From contig NZ_AMXN01000009.1 in NCBI RefSeq assembly GCF_000332645.1, positions 62,001-126,000 of the forward strand: a stretch of 64,000 nt of DNA. Direction: 5' to 3'. The notes beneath the pieces were generated by a model. That model was not told the DNA's origin and did no database searches. It saw only the letters and a list, made by a program, of their open reading frames with translations. The translations under genes and the position numbers were made by a program. This document shows, one piece after another, positions 54,288-63,996 of the stretch (position 1 is the stretch's first letter; every line of letters starts with the position of its first letter). The stretch is from Bacillus inaquosorum KCTC 13429. Its GTDB lineage: Bacteria; Bacillota; Bacilli; Bacillales; Bacillaceae.

Positions 54288-54569
54288 ATGACTACAGATC
54301 ATATAACAAAAAAGCGTCTTAAGACTCTGGAAAAAGAAAACGAGTCTTTTAAGACACTTTTGCTTGAGTTTATTGGGTATGAAGACGAATGGTTACTGAC
54401 TAAACAAGGGTTAAAAAAGAATTACAAAAAAGACTATTTAATTGAACATATTCAATATCAAAGAAAGCTCATAAGGGAGCTTTACAACAAGTTAGATGAT
54501 AAAGCAAAAGAAGAACTTAAAATAAAGGTGGAAAGCTGTATTTGGCCAATTATGCACAATGAGGATTAA
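54288..54569 (+). CDS. Hypothetical 93-aa protein
   Basis: ATG 54288 with AAGGAG 8 bases upstream. Charged and helical (KKRLKTLEKENESFKTLLLEF) with a coiled-coil look, ending VESCIWPIMHNED. No family recognised. Confidence 0.5.
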   Translation: MTTDHITKKRLKTLEKENESFKTLLLEFIGYEDEWLLTKQGLKKNYKKDYLIEHIQYQRKLIRELYNKLDDKAKEELKIKVESCIWPIMHNED

Positions 54570-54807
54570 CCCTCATTGTGTCTCAATAAAATAAGAATTT
54601 TAAAGAAATTTATTTGAATAATGAAATTATAGTCCGGTTAAAAACTGACTATATCCTTCATAGTTTATAATTAGTTGCTGATTTAAACAAAGTGTGGGTA
54701 TTTCTATGATCCATAATTTTATTATATATAATTCAGCATCCGAAATTAAGGGGACGTTTTCTCCAATTACTTGTTCTCCTTTCCTAAATGATTGATCTTA
54801 TTGCCAT

Positions 54808-54993
54808 TCATTTTTTCTTACTCATAGCCCTCTCAAACAATAACTGTGCGATCTCCTTATAAAACGCTTCTTCATCATCGCTGCCATTTGTTTGCTCAAT
54901 AAACCTTATTGAATAATTCTTATTATGAATAACCTTGGTTGTTTTCTTCTTCAGTTCTTCATATTCTTCATAATACATTTCTTCATTAGACAA
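54808..54993 (-). CDS. Hypothetical 61-aa protein
   Basis: TTG 54993 behind GAGAGGTG. Glu/Tyr-rich start (SNEEMYYEEYEELKKKTTK), helical. A related piece of upstream sequence recurs at 61376-61410, so this gene family was duplicated across the element. No function known. Confidence 0.5.
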   Translation of the reverse strand: MSNEEMYYEEYEELKKKTTKVIHNKNYSIRFIEQTNGSDDEEAFYKEIAQLLFERAMSKKK

Positions 54994-55222
54994 TTTAATT
55001 CACCTCTCAGCTTTAATACTCTAGCTGCAGATTTCCTTCTGTTAAGTATCATTGTTCTTCATTTAAATTTCTACGTTTAAATTATTCCTAGAAAAAAAGA
55101 GCCTCAATCAGGCTCTGATATTTGCAATACTTTTGTTTAAGAAAATTTGTCGCAATCTAATATTTCAATGGTTTTGTTTAATAGTAAAATTTTAAAATAT
55201 TGCTCACTTGCAATACTCTTGG

Positions 55223-55450
55223 TTAAAACTGTTCAAATTTATCCTCTACAAACTCTACAACTTCCTGTATTGGACACTCTAGATATTCACAAATCTTATG
55301 TATCACAGAAAGTGCTACATATTCATCTTTATTTAACTTAGCAAGCGTAGCAGGAGCTAATCTCAAATCGGCTTTTAAATCCTGATTAGTTTTATCTTTC
55401 ATAATCAAAGTGAGTTTTAATGGCTTATAACTCAATTTTAGTGGTTTCAT
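55223..55450 (-). CDS. Small HTH regulator
   Basis: ATG 55450, AGGTGAT upstream; 75 aa. LKLTLIMKDKTNQDLKADLRLAPATLAKLN contains a Cro-type HTH (parts), then VHKICEYLECPIQEVVEF. It faces away from the genes at 55733 onward and might control them. A second similar protein is 48434. Confidence 0.6.
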   Translation of the reverse strand: MKPLKLSYKPLKLTLIMKDKTNQDLKADLRLAPATLAKLNKDEYVALSVIHKICEYLECPIQEVVEFVEDKFEQF

Positions 55451-55732
55451 TTTTTATATCACCTACGAGAAATTCATTTTGTTGAATTTATTATAACACA
55501 ACATGTATCAGAATAATGTTAATGAATAAAAAATGTTCAAAAAAGTTATTGACGTTAATTTCATTTAGGTATATCATAAATTCATTAAAGTGAATCATAA
55601 TTCGCGAAAGTGGAAAAAGAGGATGTTAAATTGAAACACACGACTTTATAAGGCGCACTTATTGATACCGTCAGCTTATTACATTAGAAGGCTTTCAAAT
55701 CTTAGACAAAAACAAAACATACTAAGGGGATA

Positions 55733-56131
55733 ATGACAATGCAAATTAATCGACACACTGTAGGAACTAACGTAGCGAACTTAAAGGTAATTAAAATTAA
55801 AGATCGTTTTGAGGAAATAACTGAAAAGTTTCATCATTTTATCCAGAATAACAAGTCAGAAGAAGTTAATTTCATTGAAACAAGTAATAATGGAGCACCA
55901 ACAAAGCGCTTCAACATACATACTGATATCATTATTCCTGTTTCCTTCAATATAGATGGTGAAAGTAAAGAGGACGCAAGAGACAATTTAGAGTCAATGT
56001 TGCAAATGGCAATTGATCATATACATGTGATGTTTGAAATGGCTGGAGGACAAACAGTTATCCCTAGAGTTAGCGATAATTTATGTAGAATTGGTGAGTA
56101 TGACGTAGAGGAAGCTGACGCTGATGAATAA
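55733..56131 (+). CDS. Hypothetical 132-aa protein
   Basis: ATG 55733 (ATG 55739 also possible), with AAGGGGATAATG close by. Soluble, beta and helix; FNIHTDIIIPVSFNIDGESKED. Acidic tail DVEEADADE. Overlaps by 8 bases the start of a 35-aa membrane peptide. No family recognised. Confidence 0.5.
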   Translation: MTMQINRHTVGTNVANLKVIKIKDRFEEITEKFHHFIQNNKSEEVNFIETSNNGAPTKRFNIHTDIIIPVSFNIDGESKEDARDNLESMLQMAIDHIHVMFEMAGGQTVIPRVSDNLCRIGEYDVEEADADE

Positions 56132-56231
56132 AACTGAGGTACATAATGAGCGATTCTGTCAGATGGTTATTGGAGTATTGTTAGTAGCTGTACCGGCTAT
56201 ATTTATGCAGTTTGTAGCATGGTTTGGGTGA
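56124..56231 (+). CDS. Coupled 35-aa single-span membrane peptide
   Basis: ATG 56124 lies within the last codons of the previous gene (GATGAATAA), giving an 8-base overlap. The peptide has an N-terminal polar part (NKTEVHNERFCQ) and one hydrophobic helix (MVIGVLLVAVPAIFMQFVAW). Translational coupling supports expression. A palindrome GATTAGGGAGTG / CACTCTCCTAATC follows its stop. Confidence 0.5.
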   Translation: MNKTEVHNERFCQMVIGVLLVAVPAIFMQFVAWFG

Positions 56232-56387
56232 TTAGGGAGTGCGATCACACTCTCCTAATCAGTAAAGGGTTGATACCTTCCCATTGTATTGAAACATAAT
56301 AATTTAATCAAGGGAATGAATTGAATGAAAACGAGCAAATCCTATGAATTAAAGTCTTACAACAGACAGAATAAGCTTTTGATTTAA

Positions 56388-56570
56388 TTGTTTTCTTCAA
56401 GTTACGAAAGACATCTTTCGACCTTTATAGAACGGACTAAAAAGAAACATCCTGATGTTGATGTAATTGAATGTATGGTGGTTGAGAACCATGGACAAAC
56501 GTTTCAAAAAGAGTATGTAGACATCTTTACTTTCTGGAAAGCAGCAGATGAAGTGTTAGCTGTTGTTTAA
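56388..56570 (+). CDS. Hypothetical 60-aa protein
   Basis: TTG 56388 without a clear Shine-Dalgarno. The frame reads FSSSYERHLSTFIERTKKKH and ENHGQTFQKEYVDIFTFWKA. It could be a fragment of a longer gene. A 20-codon frame at 56325 precedes it. Confidence 0.35.
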   Translation: MFSSSYERHLSTFIERTKKKHPDVDVIECMVVENHGQTFQKEYVDIFTFWKAADEVLAVV

Positions 56571-57210
56571 ATAGACGATGTCGTGTTTTGCGACGATGAG
56601 GGTGGGGAGTTAAATTCACTTCCTCTATAATTATATAAGTCAGTCTTATGCTCCTGAATTAAGGTGTTGTCTTTAGTGATGCCTTTTTAAAGATCAGACT
56701 GCTGTGGAATTCGACTAACACGTAAAACTTGACAGGGTAGTGACTCAGCCGCTGCAATAAATGAAGATGGTATGCTTTCTATTTTTTCCTTTTTAATAAA
56801 GGCGAATTAAACGATACACCCATCCTTCGTCAGCACTTAATGGATGATGCAGGACAAGCCACAAGTAGGAGAACGTAATTTTCCGCCGTCCGAACCTGTT
56901 AGGGACACTTGATACAGTAGTCTCAACCAATCAAGCGAAAGATCAAAACAAAAATCAAGACAAATAACACTAATTTTAAGAGAACTTGTAGTTAAAGACA
57001 CTTTGAGCAGGAGGTTAAAAAGGGGGAACGAAAATTTAGTGATGTATCTCATTATGATGGGAGACAAAAGGTTAGCCATATTACAACGTAAGTAGGAAGG
57101 ATACATCATATCAATCATTGCCATTTTTTATTCATGGTTGAAACTTGTCTCTCATGATATGATTCTTTTCATACAAATTAACACCATTGTAAATACAGCT
57201 TAGAGAGTGA
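56571..57210. other. Decayed non-coding interval
   Basis: Both strands are broken by many stops. One short stretch near 56850-56960 (RRPNLLGTLDTVVSTNQAKD) looks like former phage coding sequence. No gene is supportable. Confidence 0.4.
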
Positions 57211-57214
57211 GAAT

Positions 57215-57370
57215 ATGACAGAAAAAGATTTGATACAGAAATACAATTTGAAAAATTGCACTGTTACATATAGTAATGAGCCAAATTTAGAGTCAATGGC
57301 AAAGGCTTTTCTTGATTACCAGAGAAAACTTTATTTAGAAAAGAGAAAGTTGGAAAGTAAGTTAACGTGA
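57215..57370 (+). CDS. Small tandem paralogue 1 (51 aa)
   Basis: ATG 57215, behind GAGAGTGAG. The product TEKDLIQKYNLKNCTVTYSN and PNLESMAKAFLDYQRKLYLE is repeated in the next gene. Translation is coupled by GTGA overlap with the next gene. Unknown function, near the integrase. Confidence 0.55.
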   Translation: MTEKDLIQKYNLKNCTVTYSNEPNLESMAKAFLDYQRKLYLEKRKLESKLT

Positions 57371-57489
57371 CTATAGATGAGCTATTCAAAAAGTACAACC
57401 TTCAAAATTGCACTGTGAAATATAGAAACGAGCCGAATCTTGAATTGATGGCAAAAGCTTTTATGGATTATAAAAGAAACTTTATTTAG
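57367..57489 (+). pseudogene. Small tandem paralogue 2, frameshifted
   Basis: GTG 57367 overlaps the stop of the first copy (GTGA). TIDELFKKYNLQNCTVKYRN and PNLELMAKAFMDYKRN match copy 1, but one base is missing in an A-run near 57475, so the frame ends at TAG 57487. Restoring one A continues as KLYLERKKVEKEDQ, as in copy 1. Confidence 0.6.
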
Positions 57490-57542
57490 AAAGAAAAAAA
57501 GTTGAAAAAGAAGATCAACATAATAATTACAATTAGTGTTTT

Positions 57543-57573
57543 GGACAGAGAAAAGAGACTCTCTGTCCTTTTT
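57543..57573 (+). terminator. Terminator before the integrase
   Basis: GGACAGAGA / TCTCTGTCC with an 8-base loop and T5. Confidence 0.85.
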
Positions 57574-57651
57574 ATGTGACTTCTTATAAGCGTATTATTA
57601 TAATTGTCTTTAGTACGTTTTCCCTTGTGTTCGCTTAAATAGGTGAACAGA

Positions 57652-58788
57652 ATGACGAAAATTAAAAAAGACGACAAAACAGGGACATACTATTTTGTTT
57701 ATTCAGGTGGAACACATCCAATAACAAAAAAGAGGATTCAGCGTAAAAGAAAAGGGATTAAGACTTATAAAGAAGCTGAACAAAAATTAAAGCAAGTTAT
57801 CATTGAAGTTGAGAAAGAAAAACAATATTTGCCGAAGATTACAGACACCTTTGGTGAGTATGCCCTAACATGGCTAGAGAGCAAAAGAGTGAAGAGGGCA
57901 AGCACATACATTAATTATAGAGAGATATTGGAATACAACGTGCTGCCATACCTAGCCGAATATAAATTCGATGAACTAACTGAAGAGATACTACAGAAAC
58001 AGATAAACACTCTTTATTTTGTTAGGAAAATAGCACCAGATGGAATAAGAAGAGCAGTCCAGTTAACCAGGAGCATATTTAAGAAAGCAGCAAGAAGAAG
58101 AAAGCTTGATGTAAGCATTTTTGATGAATTAAATTTGCCTAGTGAAAATAAACGAGTGGAAACATGGACACCTGAGGAAATAACACGATTTTTAGATCTC
58201 TCACAAATCAAACGGCCATCAAGACATTTCATTGCTTATGAAATATCCATTAAAACAGGTATGCGAATGGGTGAGGTATTGGGCTTAGAATGGAAAAGCA
58301 TAAACTGGAAAGAACGGTACGTCACCATTCGTCAAACATTGTGTAAAATTGATGAGAAAGGGAATTATGGCTTACAACCAGAGGTTAAGACCGTTAATTC
58401 TTATAGGAAGATAAGTATTCCAAAGTCACTTTGTGAAAGCCTGCTGAAGCATAAACGCCTTGTTGAAAAGGACAAGAAAGAAGCAGGAGCAAAATACAAT
58501 GATCTAGACTTAGTGGTATGTACGAAATTGGGGAATTGGTTACCACCTTGCAATTGGAGAAGGGGATTTCATTCAATACGAAAGCAGCTAGGATTACCTA
58601 AAATAAAACCTCATGCATTAAGACACACACATGCTACGTATCTCATAAGTATTGGAGTAAATCCGAAAATTGTACAAGAAAGGCTAGGTCATTCTGATAT
58701 TAAACAAACATTAGGAACATACAGTCACGCTCTTCCATCAATGCAATTAGAAGCAGCGGATAAGATGGATTTATTGTTAAAATCGTGA
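57652..58788 (+). CDS. int: Site-specific tyrosine integrase of the element
   Basis: The start is ATG 57652 with AGGTGA 5 bases upstream; 378 aa. An Arm-DNA-binding domain (about 1-50: GTYYFVYSGGTHPITKKRIQ, AP2-like) and a SAM-like core-binding domain precede the catalytic domain. Active residues: Arg in IKTGMRMGEVLGLEW, HxxR in PHALRHTHATYLIS, His in RLGHSDIKQTLGTY, and the Tyr in GTYSHA. All are present. The stop codon overlaps a GTGACC arm-type repeat, and attR begins 73 bases further on. Confidence 0.93.
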   Translation: MTKIKKDDKTGTYYFVYSGGTHPITKKRIQRKRKGIKTYKEAEQKLKQVIIEVEKEKQYLPKITDTFGEYALTWLESKRVKRASTYINYREILEYNVLPYLAEYKFDELTEEILQKQINTLYFVRKIAPDGIRRAVQLTRSIFKKAARRRKLDVSIFDELNLPSENKRVETWTPEEITRFLDLSQIKRPSRHFIAYEISIKTGMRMGEVLGLEWKSINWKERYVTIRQTLCKIDEKGNYGLQPEVKTVNSYRKISIPKSLCESLLKHKRLVEKDKKEAGAKYNDLDLVVCTKLGNWLPPCNWRRGFHSIRKQLGLPKIKPHALRHTHATYLISIGVNPKIVQERLGHSDIKQTLGTYSHALPSMQLEAADKMDLLLKS

Positions 58789-58802
58789 CCTCACCTGTGA
58801 CC
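58785..58802 (+). promoter_or_regulatory. GTGACC direct repeats next to attR
   Basis: Two copies at 58785 and 58797, 12 bases apart, in the same orientation as the four inside the left end. Consistent with integrase arm sites on the other side of the att core. Confidence 0.6.
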
Positions 58803-58861
58803 TAATGAAATAAAAAATAGCGATAAACTATGGTATGTAAGGGTTTGTAAAACCTCTTTGA

Positions 58862-58982
58862 ACACGCCACATTCGTGTGTGCCGCAAAGGGCATGTACAT
58901 CGGCTTACACAATTCAGCTCATCGCTATATGAATATAGCATGGCGGCTGAAGGAATGCAAGGGTAACTTTTTAATTGTGAGT
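58862..58982. repeat. Right attachment repeat (attR), 121 bp
   Basis: Identical to 19750-19870. It is followed by chromosome-derived or prophage-remnant sequence. Excision between the two copies would remove 39.1 kb and leave one copy. The copy at this end runs in frame into the ORF that begins at 58875. Confidence 0.9.
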
Positions 58983-59414
58983 GAAATAGTTATAAAAACT
59001 ATATTACCAAATCAAGAGCAAATAAAACGCATGAATGATATTAACGACCTGATAAAGCTTATCGGAAGCATTGATAGACGTATTTTCTTTTGTAAGTCAA
59101 AGGATCGTGTAGCTTATTCCAGATTTAAAACAAAGCTGTTCTTCGTTGATGATTACACAGGGGAAGACGTTTAGCCATACCAATTAGGCTATAGAGCAAA
59201 TGGGTTTTCACATGGCGGTAATATTTGGGAGTTAATCAATAGCTTTAGACATTTCATCATCACAGGGAAATCCGGTGAATTAAGAGATTATAAAGAAATT
59301 TAGGTTTACAGCTATGAGGGATGTATGAAAACCCGTCAGACGGCAAAAGAAATAGGGTCTATAAAGACTGTCGATTATCCCTATAGCTTCGATGAATGGA
59401 TGAAAACTAATTGA
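58875..59414 (+). pseudogene. Prophage-type ORF with two in-frame TAG stops
   Basis: One frame, beginning in the att repeat, codes sensibly from 58875 to 59414 apart from TAG at 59172 and another at about 59301. The segments are NDLIKLIGSIDRRIFFCKSK, QLGYRANGFSHGGNIWELIN, GKSGELRDYKEI and YSYEGCMKTRQTAKEIGSIK. Both interruptions are amber codons in an otherwise intact frame. The family is not recognised by me. It reads as a young pseudogene. Confidence 0.6.
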
Positions 59415-59479
59415 TCCATGTACTAAATTTTCATTCAACTTTAAAGGGTTTTGCACTAAGGAGGTATGTAACGGAGAGA

Positions 59480-60055
59480 TTATACTCTCCAGGATTCGAA
59501 GGAAGGGATGCGGAGTTTACCATGTTTAGTCTTAAATCTGTGCTTAACTTTACATAAGATAGGATCAATAAATACATATTCGTCAGATTCAGACTTTACT
59601 TGTTTCATAGAGTGGAACTTAGTTCGCTCTGCATGTTGCATAAATTCCATAAACCCAGTTGCTGTTCCATCAGGATAAGACAGATTATCCTTTTTGGTAT
59701 AGCCGGTTATGAGAACTTCAGTGTAATCATAATTGATCACTTTCAGCCAATTATTTGAACGTTTATTAATTTCATAAGAGGATTCAACATTCTTGATTAC
59801 GATCCCCTCTAAATTCTTTTCTTTGGCCAGATTGAAGTAAGCGAGTCCGTTTCCTTGTATTCCTTCGATAATACAAACATTTGGATGATTCAGTTCAAGT
59901 GAGTTCAGAACTGTCTTACGCACAGTGAGCGGCTTAGAAGCAATTGACTGACCGTCTTTGTAGATAACATCGAAGACACAGTAAACAATCTTATGAGCTG
60001 ATTTTTTGGACATGAAACGTTTCAAAGTCAGGAGCACCACCTTAAGCAGCTACAA
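59480..60055 (-). pseudogene. ATP-dependent DNA ligase (LigB/YoqV-like) fragment
   Basis: Minus-strand open frame from 60040 to 59480 (186 codons). HKIVYCVFDVIYKDGQSIAS, EGIVIKN and NNWLKVINYDYTEVLITGYTKK are ligase motifs IIIa, IV and V. The adenylation Lys motif and N terminus are missing. Just before it, GGAPDFETF is readable in another frame, so a one-base shift near 60015 also breaks it. SP-beta has a full-length ligB; this is a remnant. Confidence 0.7.
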
Positions 60056-60378
60056 TGACTTCACAATCTCTAATGTATATCTCCTTTATACGAAATGGTT
60101 TTAATGGGGATTATTTACAGATATTACTCCATCAGATAAAGAAACAAGAATTGTGATTCTACGAAAAAAGGATCAGACTATGGCGGGACAAGACCACTTA
60201 TAATGTGATTTTTAGGAATTTGTAATTAAATTACAAATATTCTTAATATTCATTCGTGAATTCGTGGTATTATCTTGAAGAGGACGATCAAAAGCTTTGG
60301 CGTTAGTAATTAAGAATGTTTTAAATATATACGAGTGCTACCTCATGTCAAAATCAGAAAAAATATTATGGGAGGTAA

Positions 60379-61023
<645 letters not shown>

Positions 61024-61099
61024 CAGATCATCTATAATCAGGGGTAGCTAACGGGCTGCTGATCGTTCCTTGAGAAATTTTATAATCATTGTTATTGCG

Positions 61100-61376
61100 A
61101 GTTACTAAGAGGCGACGGTCTTTTAGTTGGAATCCCAATATGTGCTTCGAGTATGGTAAATGATTATTAAAATCGTTAGTAATGGTTAAAGGTCGTTTTC
61201 TACTAGGCGAACGGCCTTGGCATTGCTGGAGGTAGGGTATTCTCCATCAGGTTTTAAAACTTACCCTATAAAATGAGAATGCTATCAATTTTTTGTTTAA
61301 TAGCGGTATTTTTTGTAGTCAGCGCTTGCTCTCAAAGACACCTTCACATAATCCTTCTTCATCTAACAATTTAATG
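61100..61376. other. Intergenic region after xynA
   Basis: No gene is seen. A possible hairpin AAGGTCGTTTT / AAAACGGCCTT-like lies near 61189-61218. The sequence then meets the duplicated 61376-61410 segment. Confidence 0.4.
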
Positions 61377-61411
61377 CACCTCTTAGCCTCTATACTCTAG
61401 CTGCAGATTCA

Positions 61412-61591
61412 AGTAGTAGGTTCTTTATAGTAGGTACTAGAGAAGACCTGAAGGAAGCTTTCCAATTTGCTGCAGACGGTAAGGTTGTACCTAAAGTGAC
61501 AAAGCGTCCAATCCAAGATGTTAATGATATATTTGATGAAATGGAACAAGGCAAAGTTACCGGCCGTATGGTTATAGATTTTACTGAGTAA
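61412..61591 (+). pseudogene. Alcohol dehydrogenase (AdhA-type) C-terminal remnant
   Basis: The frame [39 protein letters not shown] and [10 protein letters not shown] before TAA is the end of a zinc-containing alcohol dehydrogenase. The catalytic and NAD domains are absent. It joins directly to unrelated upstream sequence. A deletion junction is likely. Confidence 0.75.
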
Positions 61592-61763
61592 TAGATAAAA
61601 AATAAGAGAGTCCTAGATTATTAAGCCTGTCGATTCATTAACGGCAGCCTTTGGTCTTCATTCTTTTTAAAATGAAGAGCTCTTTGAAGGCCTCCTCGTT
61701 ATTTTATTTTTTGCCTTCAAGATTCTTGATTCAATCAGCTTTATCACAAGATGCCAGCCTGAT

Positions 61764-63200
61764 TTAAGGTAAACGATTGACTTCATACGCGGCACGGATT
61801 GCTGATTCGATCGCGCCTTGCATCCACGCGTGAGTGAGTGAGACATGTTCTCCAGCGAAATGAATTCTTCCCTCAGGGACAGGGATATAAGGATAAAGCT
61901 CTAATTCTTGTCCTGGTTCGAAAGCTGTAAAGGCCCCCGCAGAATAAGGATTCTGACTCCAGCTAAAAGAGGCGCCGGACACAAATTCAGACCATACAAT
62001 ATCGCCATATATTTCAGATAAATTGAGTAAAGTATACTGAATACGCTCATCTTCTGAAAGACTGTCCCACATCAGTGCCTCATCTGCCCATGTATAACTC
62101 GCCAGAACAACAGCATGTCCATTTGCTCCAATACCAGTGCTTGGATAATACGAAAATCGAATCGGAAGATCAGTAATTGATTTGCCGCCGCGTTGCCCGG
62201 CTTTTTCCCAAAATCGGCTTTTAAACTCTATGCCGATTTTTGTTGCGCTCATATAGTTTAGTTCGCGGATTGCCCTCCGTTTATAGTAGGAAAAAGAATG
62301 GTATGGTTCGATCTTCACAAATCGCAATGTGGAAAAAGGAATGGTTACAATAGCAAGATCAGCTGTGAACGCTACATGTTCTGCTGTTTGTTGATGCTGA
62401 CAATGGATCGTAACGCTGTTCTCATTTTGAGAAATTTTCATCATTTTTTGATGGTATAGAATATTTGTTTTTAATTGAGGAAGAAACGCATGAGGAAGTC
62501 GATCCATGCCGCCTGTTATCTCATAGAATTGAGATGGCGATGTAAAAAAGATTGATTCCCGTAACGCTTCAACAAGGGACATACCCATATACGCTTCCAT
62601 ATCCAAAAGTACACCAATCATATCGATTGCTCCATATGAAAAGAAAGTATTTAAGAATGAGCTTAACGATTCATTCTTGTATTGTTTTTCAACAATCCGC
62701 CAATTTCTTGCAGGATCTTGATTAATAAAATTTAATATTGGCTGCAATACAGAAAGCATTAGCTCTTCAGCCGATTTCCCTTGTTCGTTCGGTGCAACAG
62801 GGTATCTTAATATTTGAGGATTTCGTTCAAAAATATGGAGACGTGTTAGGATTCCATTCGTATAAATGATGTCCATTGGGGTTCTGTTGATAAATACATT
62901 TGTTGGCAGACTGAATTTTTTTATATATTCTAAGGTTAGCAAATGGTTATTCGGTATGCGCATCGGACCAACGTTCAAGTACAAACCATCACTAAAGGGA
63001 GATCTCAAAGTGCAGACACGGCCGCCAGCTCTGCCGCTCGCTTCAAGAATCGTCACTCTGTGACCGGAATTTTTTAGCAAAGATGCTGATACAAGCCCGG
63101 CCAATCCAGCTCCCACAACAATAATATGCTTTGGATGATGCGATGCGCTAAGGCCATTTCTAATAATCTTCATCATGTCTTCATTCATTAGAGAATTCAC
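61764..63200 (-). CDS. yobN: YobN, FAD-dependent amine / L-amino-acid oxidase
   Basis: The start is GTG 63200 (VNSLMNEDMM), behind GAGGTG, giving 478 aa; the frame continues to 63263 without a site. FAD Rossmann motif IIVVGAGLAGLVSASLL and ILEASGRAGGRV, the glycine-rich LNVGPMRIP, and the C-terminal FAGEHVSLTHAWMQGAIESA (FAD pyrophosphate site) are complete. It should oxidise an amino acid or amine to imine with hydrogen peroxide release. Divergent from the SMI1-LXG module. Confidence 0.92.
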   Translation of the reverse strand: MNSLMNEDMMKIIRNGLSASHHPKHIIVVGAGLAGLVSASLLKNSGHRVTILEASGRAGGRVCTLRSPFSDGLYLNVGPMRIPNNHLLTLEYIKKFSLPTNVFINRTPMDIIYTNGILTRLHIFERNPQILRYPVAPNEQGKSAEELMLSVLQPILNFINQDPARNWRIVEKQYKNESLSSFLNTFFSYGAIDMIGVLLDMEAYMGMSLVEALRESIFFTSPSQFYEITGGMDRLPHAFLPQLKTNILYHQKMMKISQNENSVTIHCQHQQTAEHVAFTADLAIVTIPFSTLRFVKIEPYHSFSYYKRRAIRELNYMSATKIGIEFKSRFWEKAGQRGGKSITDLPIRFSYYPSTGIGANGHAVVLASYTWADEALMWDSLSEDERIQYTLLNLSEIYGDIVWSEFVSGASFSWSQNPYSAGAFTAFEPGQELELYPYIPVPEGRIHFAGEHVSLTHAWMQGAIESAIRAAYEVNRLP

Positions 63201-63343
63201 TTTTGGGAGGCACCTCTTTTTTGAATTTATTGCATTATATTCAATGAAAAGGGCGTCTATCACGATCTGTTCATATCTTTTGGAATTTGTATGCCAAAAG
63301 GGACATTTATTCTCGTTACAAGAACAATAATGGGGTGATGTAT

Positions 63344-63898
63344 TTGACTAACTTTGTTCATAAGACAGTAAACGGTTTGCAAAGTCTCTTAGATGAAAAA
63401 GGAGCCATTAAATTGTTTTGTTCTGAAGGATATATCATGGAGTTCCTTGTTACATTTTCACAGGACAAAGCAACTCTGAATGACATTCAAAGCTTTGAGG
63501 CTAAACACCAGCTTACCCTTCCAGATGATTATCAGAAGTTTATTACACTACATAATGGTGCGAAAATTTTTCAGATACTCGCTGATGGGGAGAATATAGG
63601 TGGAGGACTTTATTTATTTAGCCTTGAAGAGATTGAAGAAGAATTAAAATATGAGGATTTGTTTGAAGGCATCAATGGTATCCCAATTGGTCACTTATTA
63701 GAAGGTTGTCATTTGATGATCGACAAAGATAAATTGGATAAAGGGGATCCCAACTATCTTTTTATATTAGAAATAGGGGAGTATACACCATTAAATTTAA
63801 ATTTTGAGCTATTTCTAGATCGGTATATACAATCCAATGGTGCAACTTTTTGGGAATGGCGCTATTATACCGCAGAAAATTATTATAGAACAAGATAA
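63344..63898 (+). CDS. SMI1/KNR4-type immunity-like protein (copy B)
   Basis: The likely start is TTG 63344 behind GGGGTGATG; ATG 63338 is possible but sits against the site. 184 aa. SMI1 core [21 protein letters not shown] and [10 protein letters not shown]. About 90% identical to 29876-30433 in DNA. The next gene (63996) is another LXG start, cut by the window end. Confidence 0.78.
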   Translation: MTNFVHKTVNGLQSLLDEKGAIKLFCSEGYIMEFLVTFSQDKATLNDIQSFEAKHQLTLPDDYQKFITLHNGAKIFQILADGENIGGGLYLFSLEEIEEELKYEDLFEGINGIPIGHLLEGCHLMIDKDKLDKGDPNYLFILEIGEYTPLNLNFELFLDRYIQSNGATFWEWRYYTAENYYRTR

Positions 63899-63996
63899 TA
63901 CGATGTATAAGACAGTCAGATTTGGCTGTCTTTTCTGTTATTGAAATAGTTGATTGTGGTAAAATTTACATAGAATAGGCTGGAAGGAGAATGATA

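Noticed and set aside
56230-56262. GATTAGGGAGTG/CACTCTCCTAATC palindrome as a terminator
   Set aside because: No T-run follows on either side, so termination is not supported; could be an operator.
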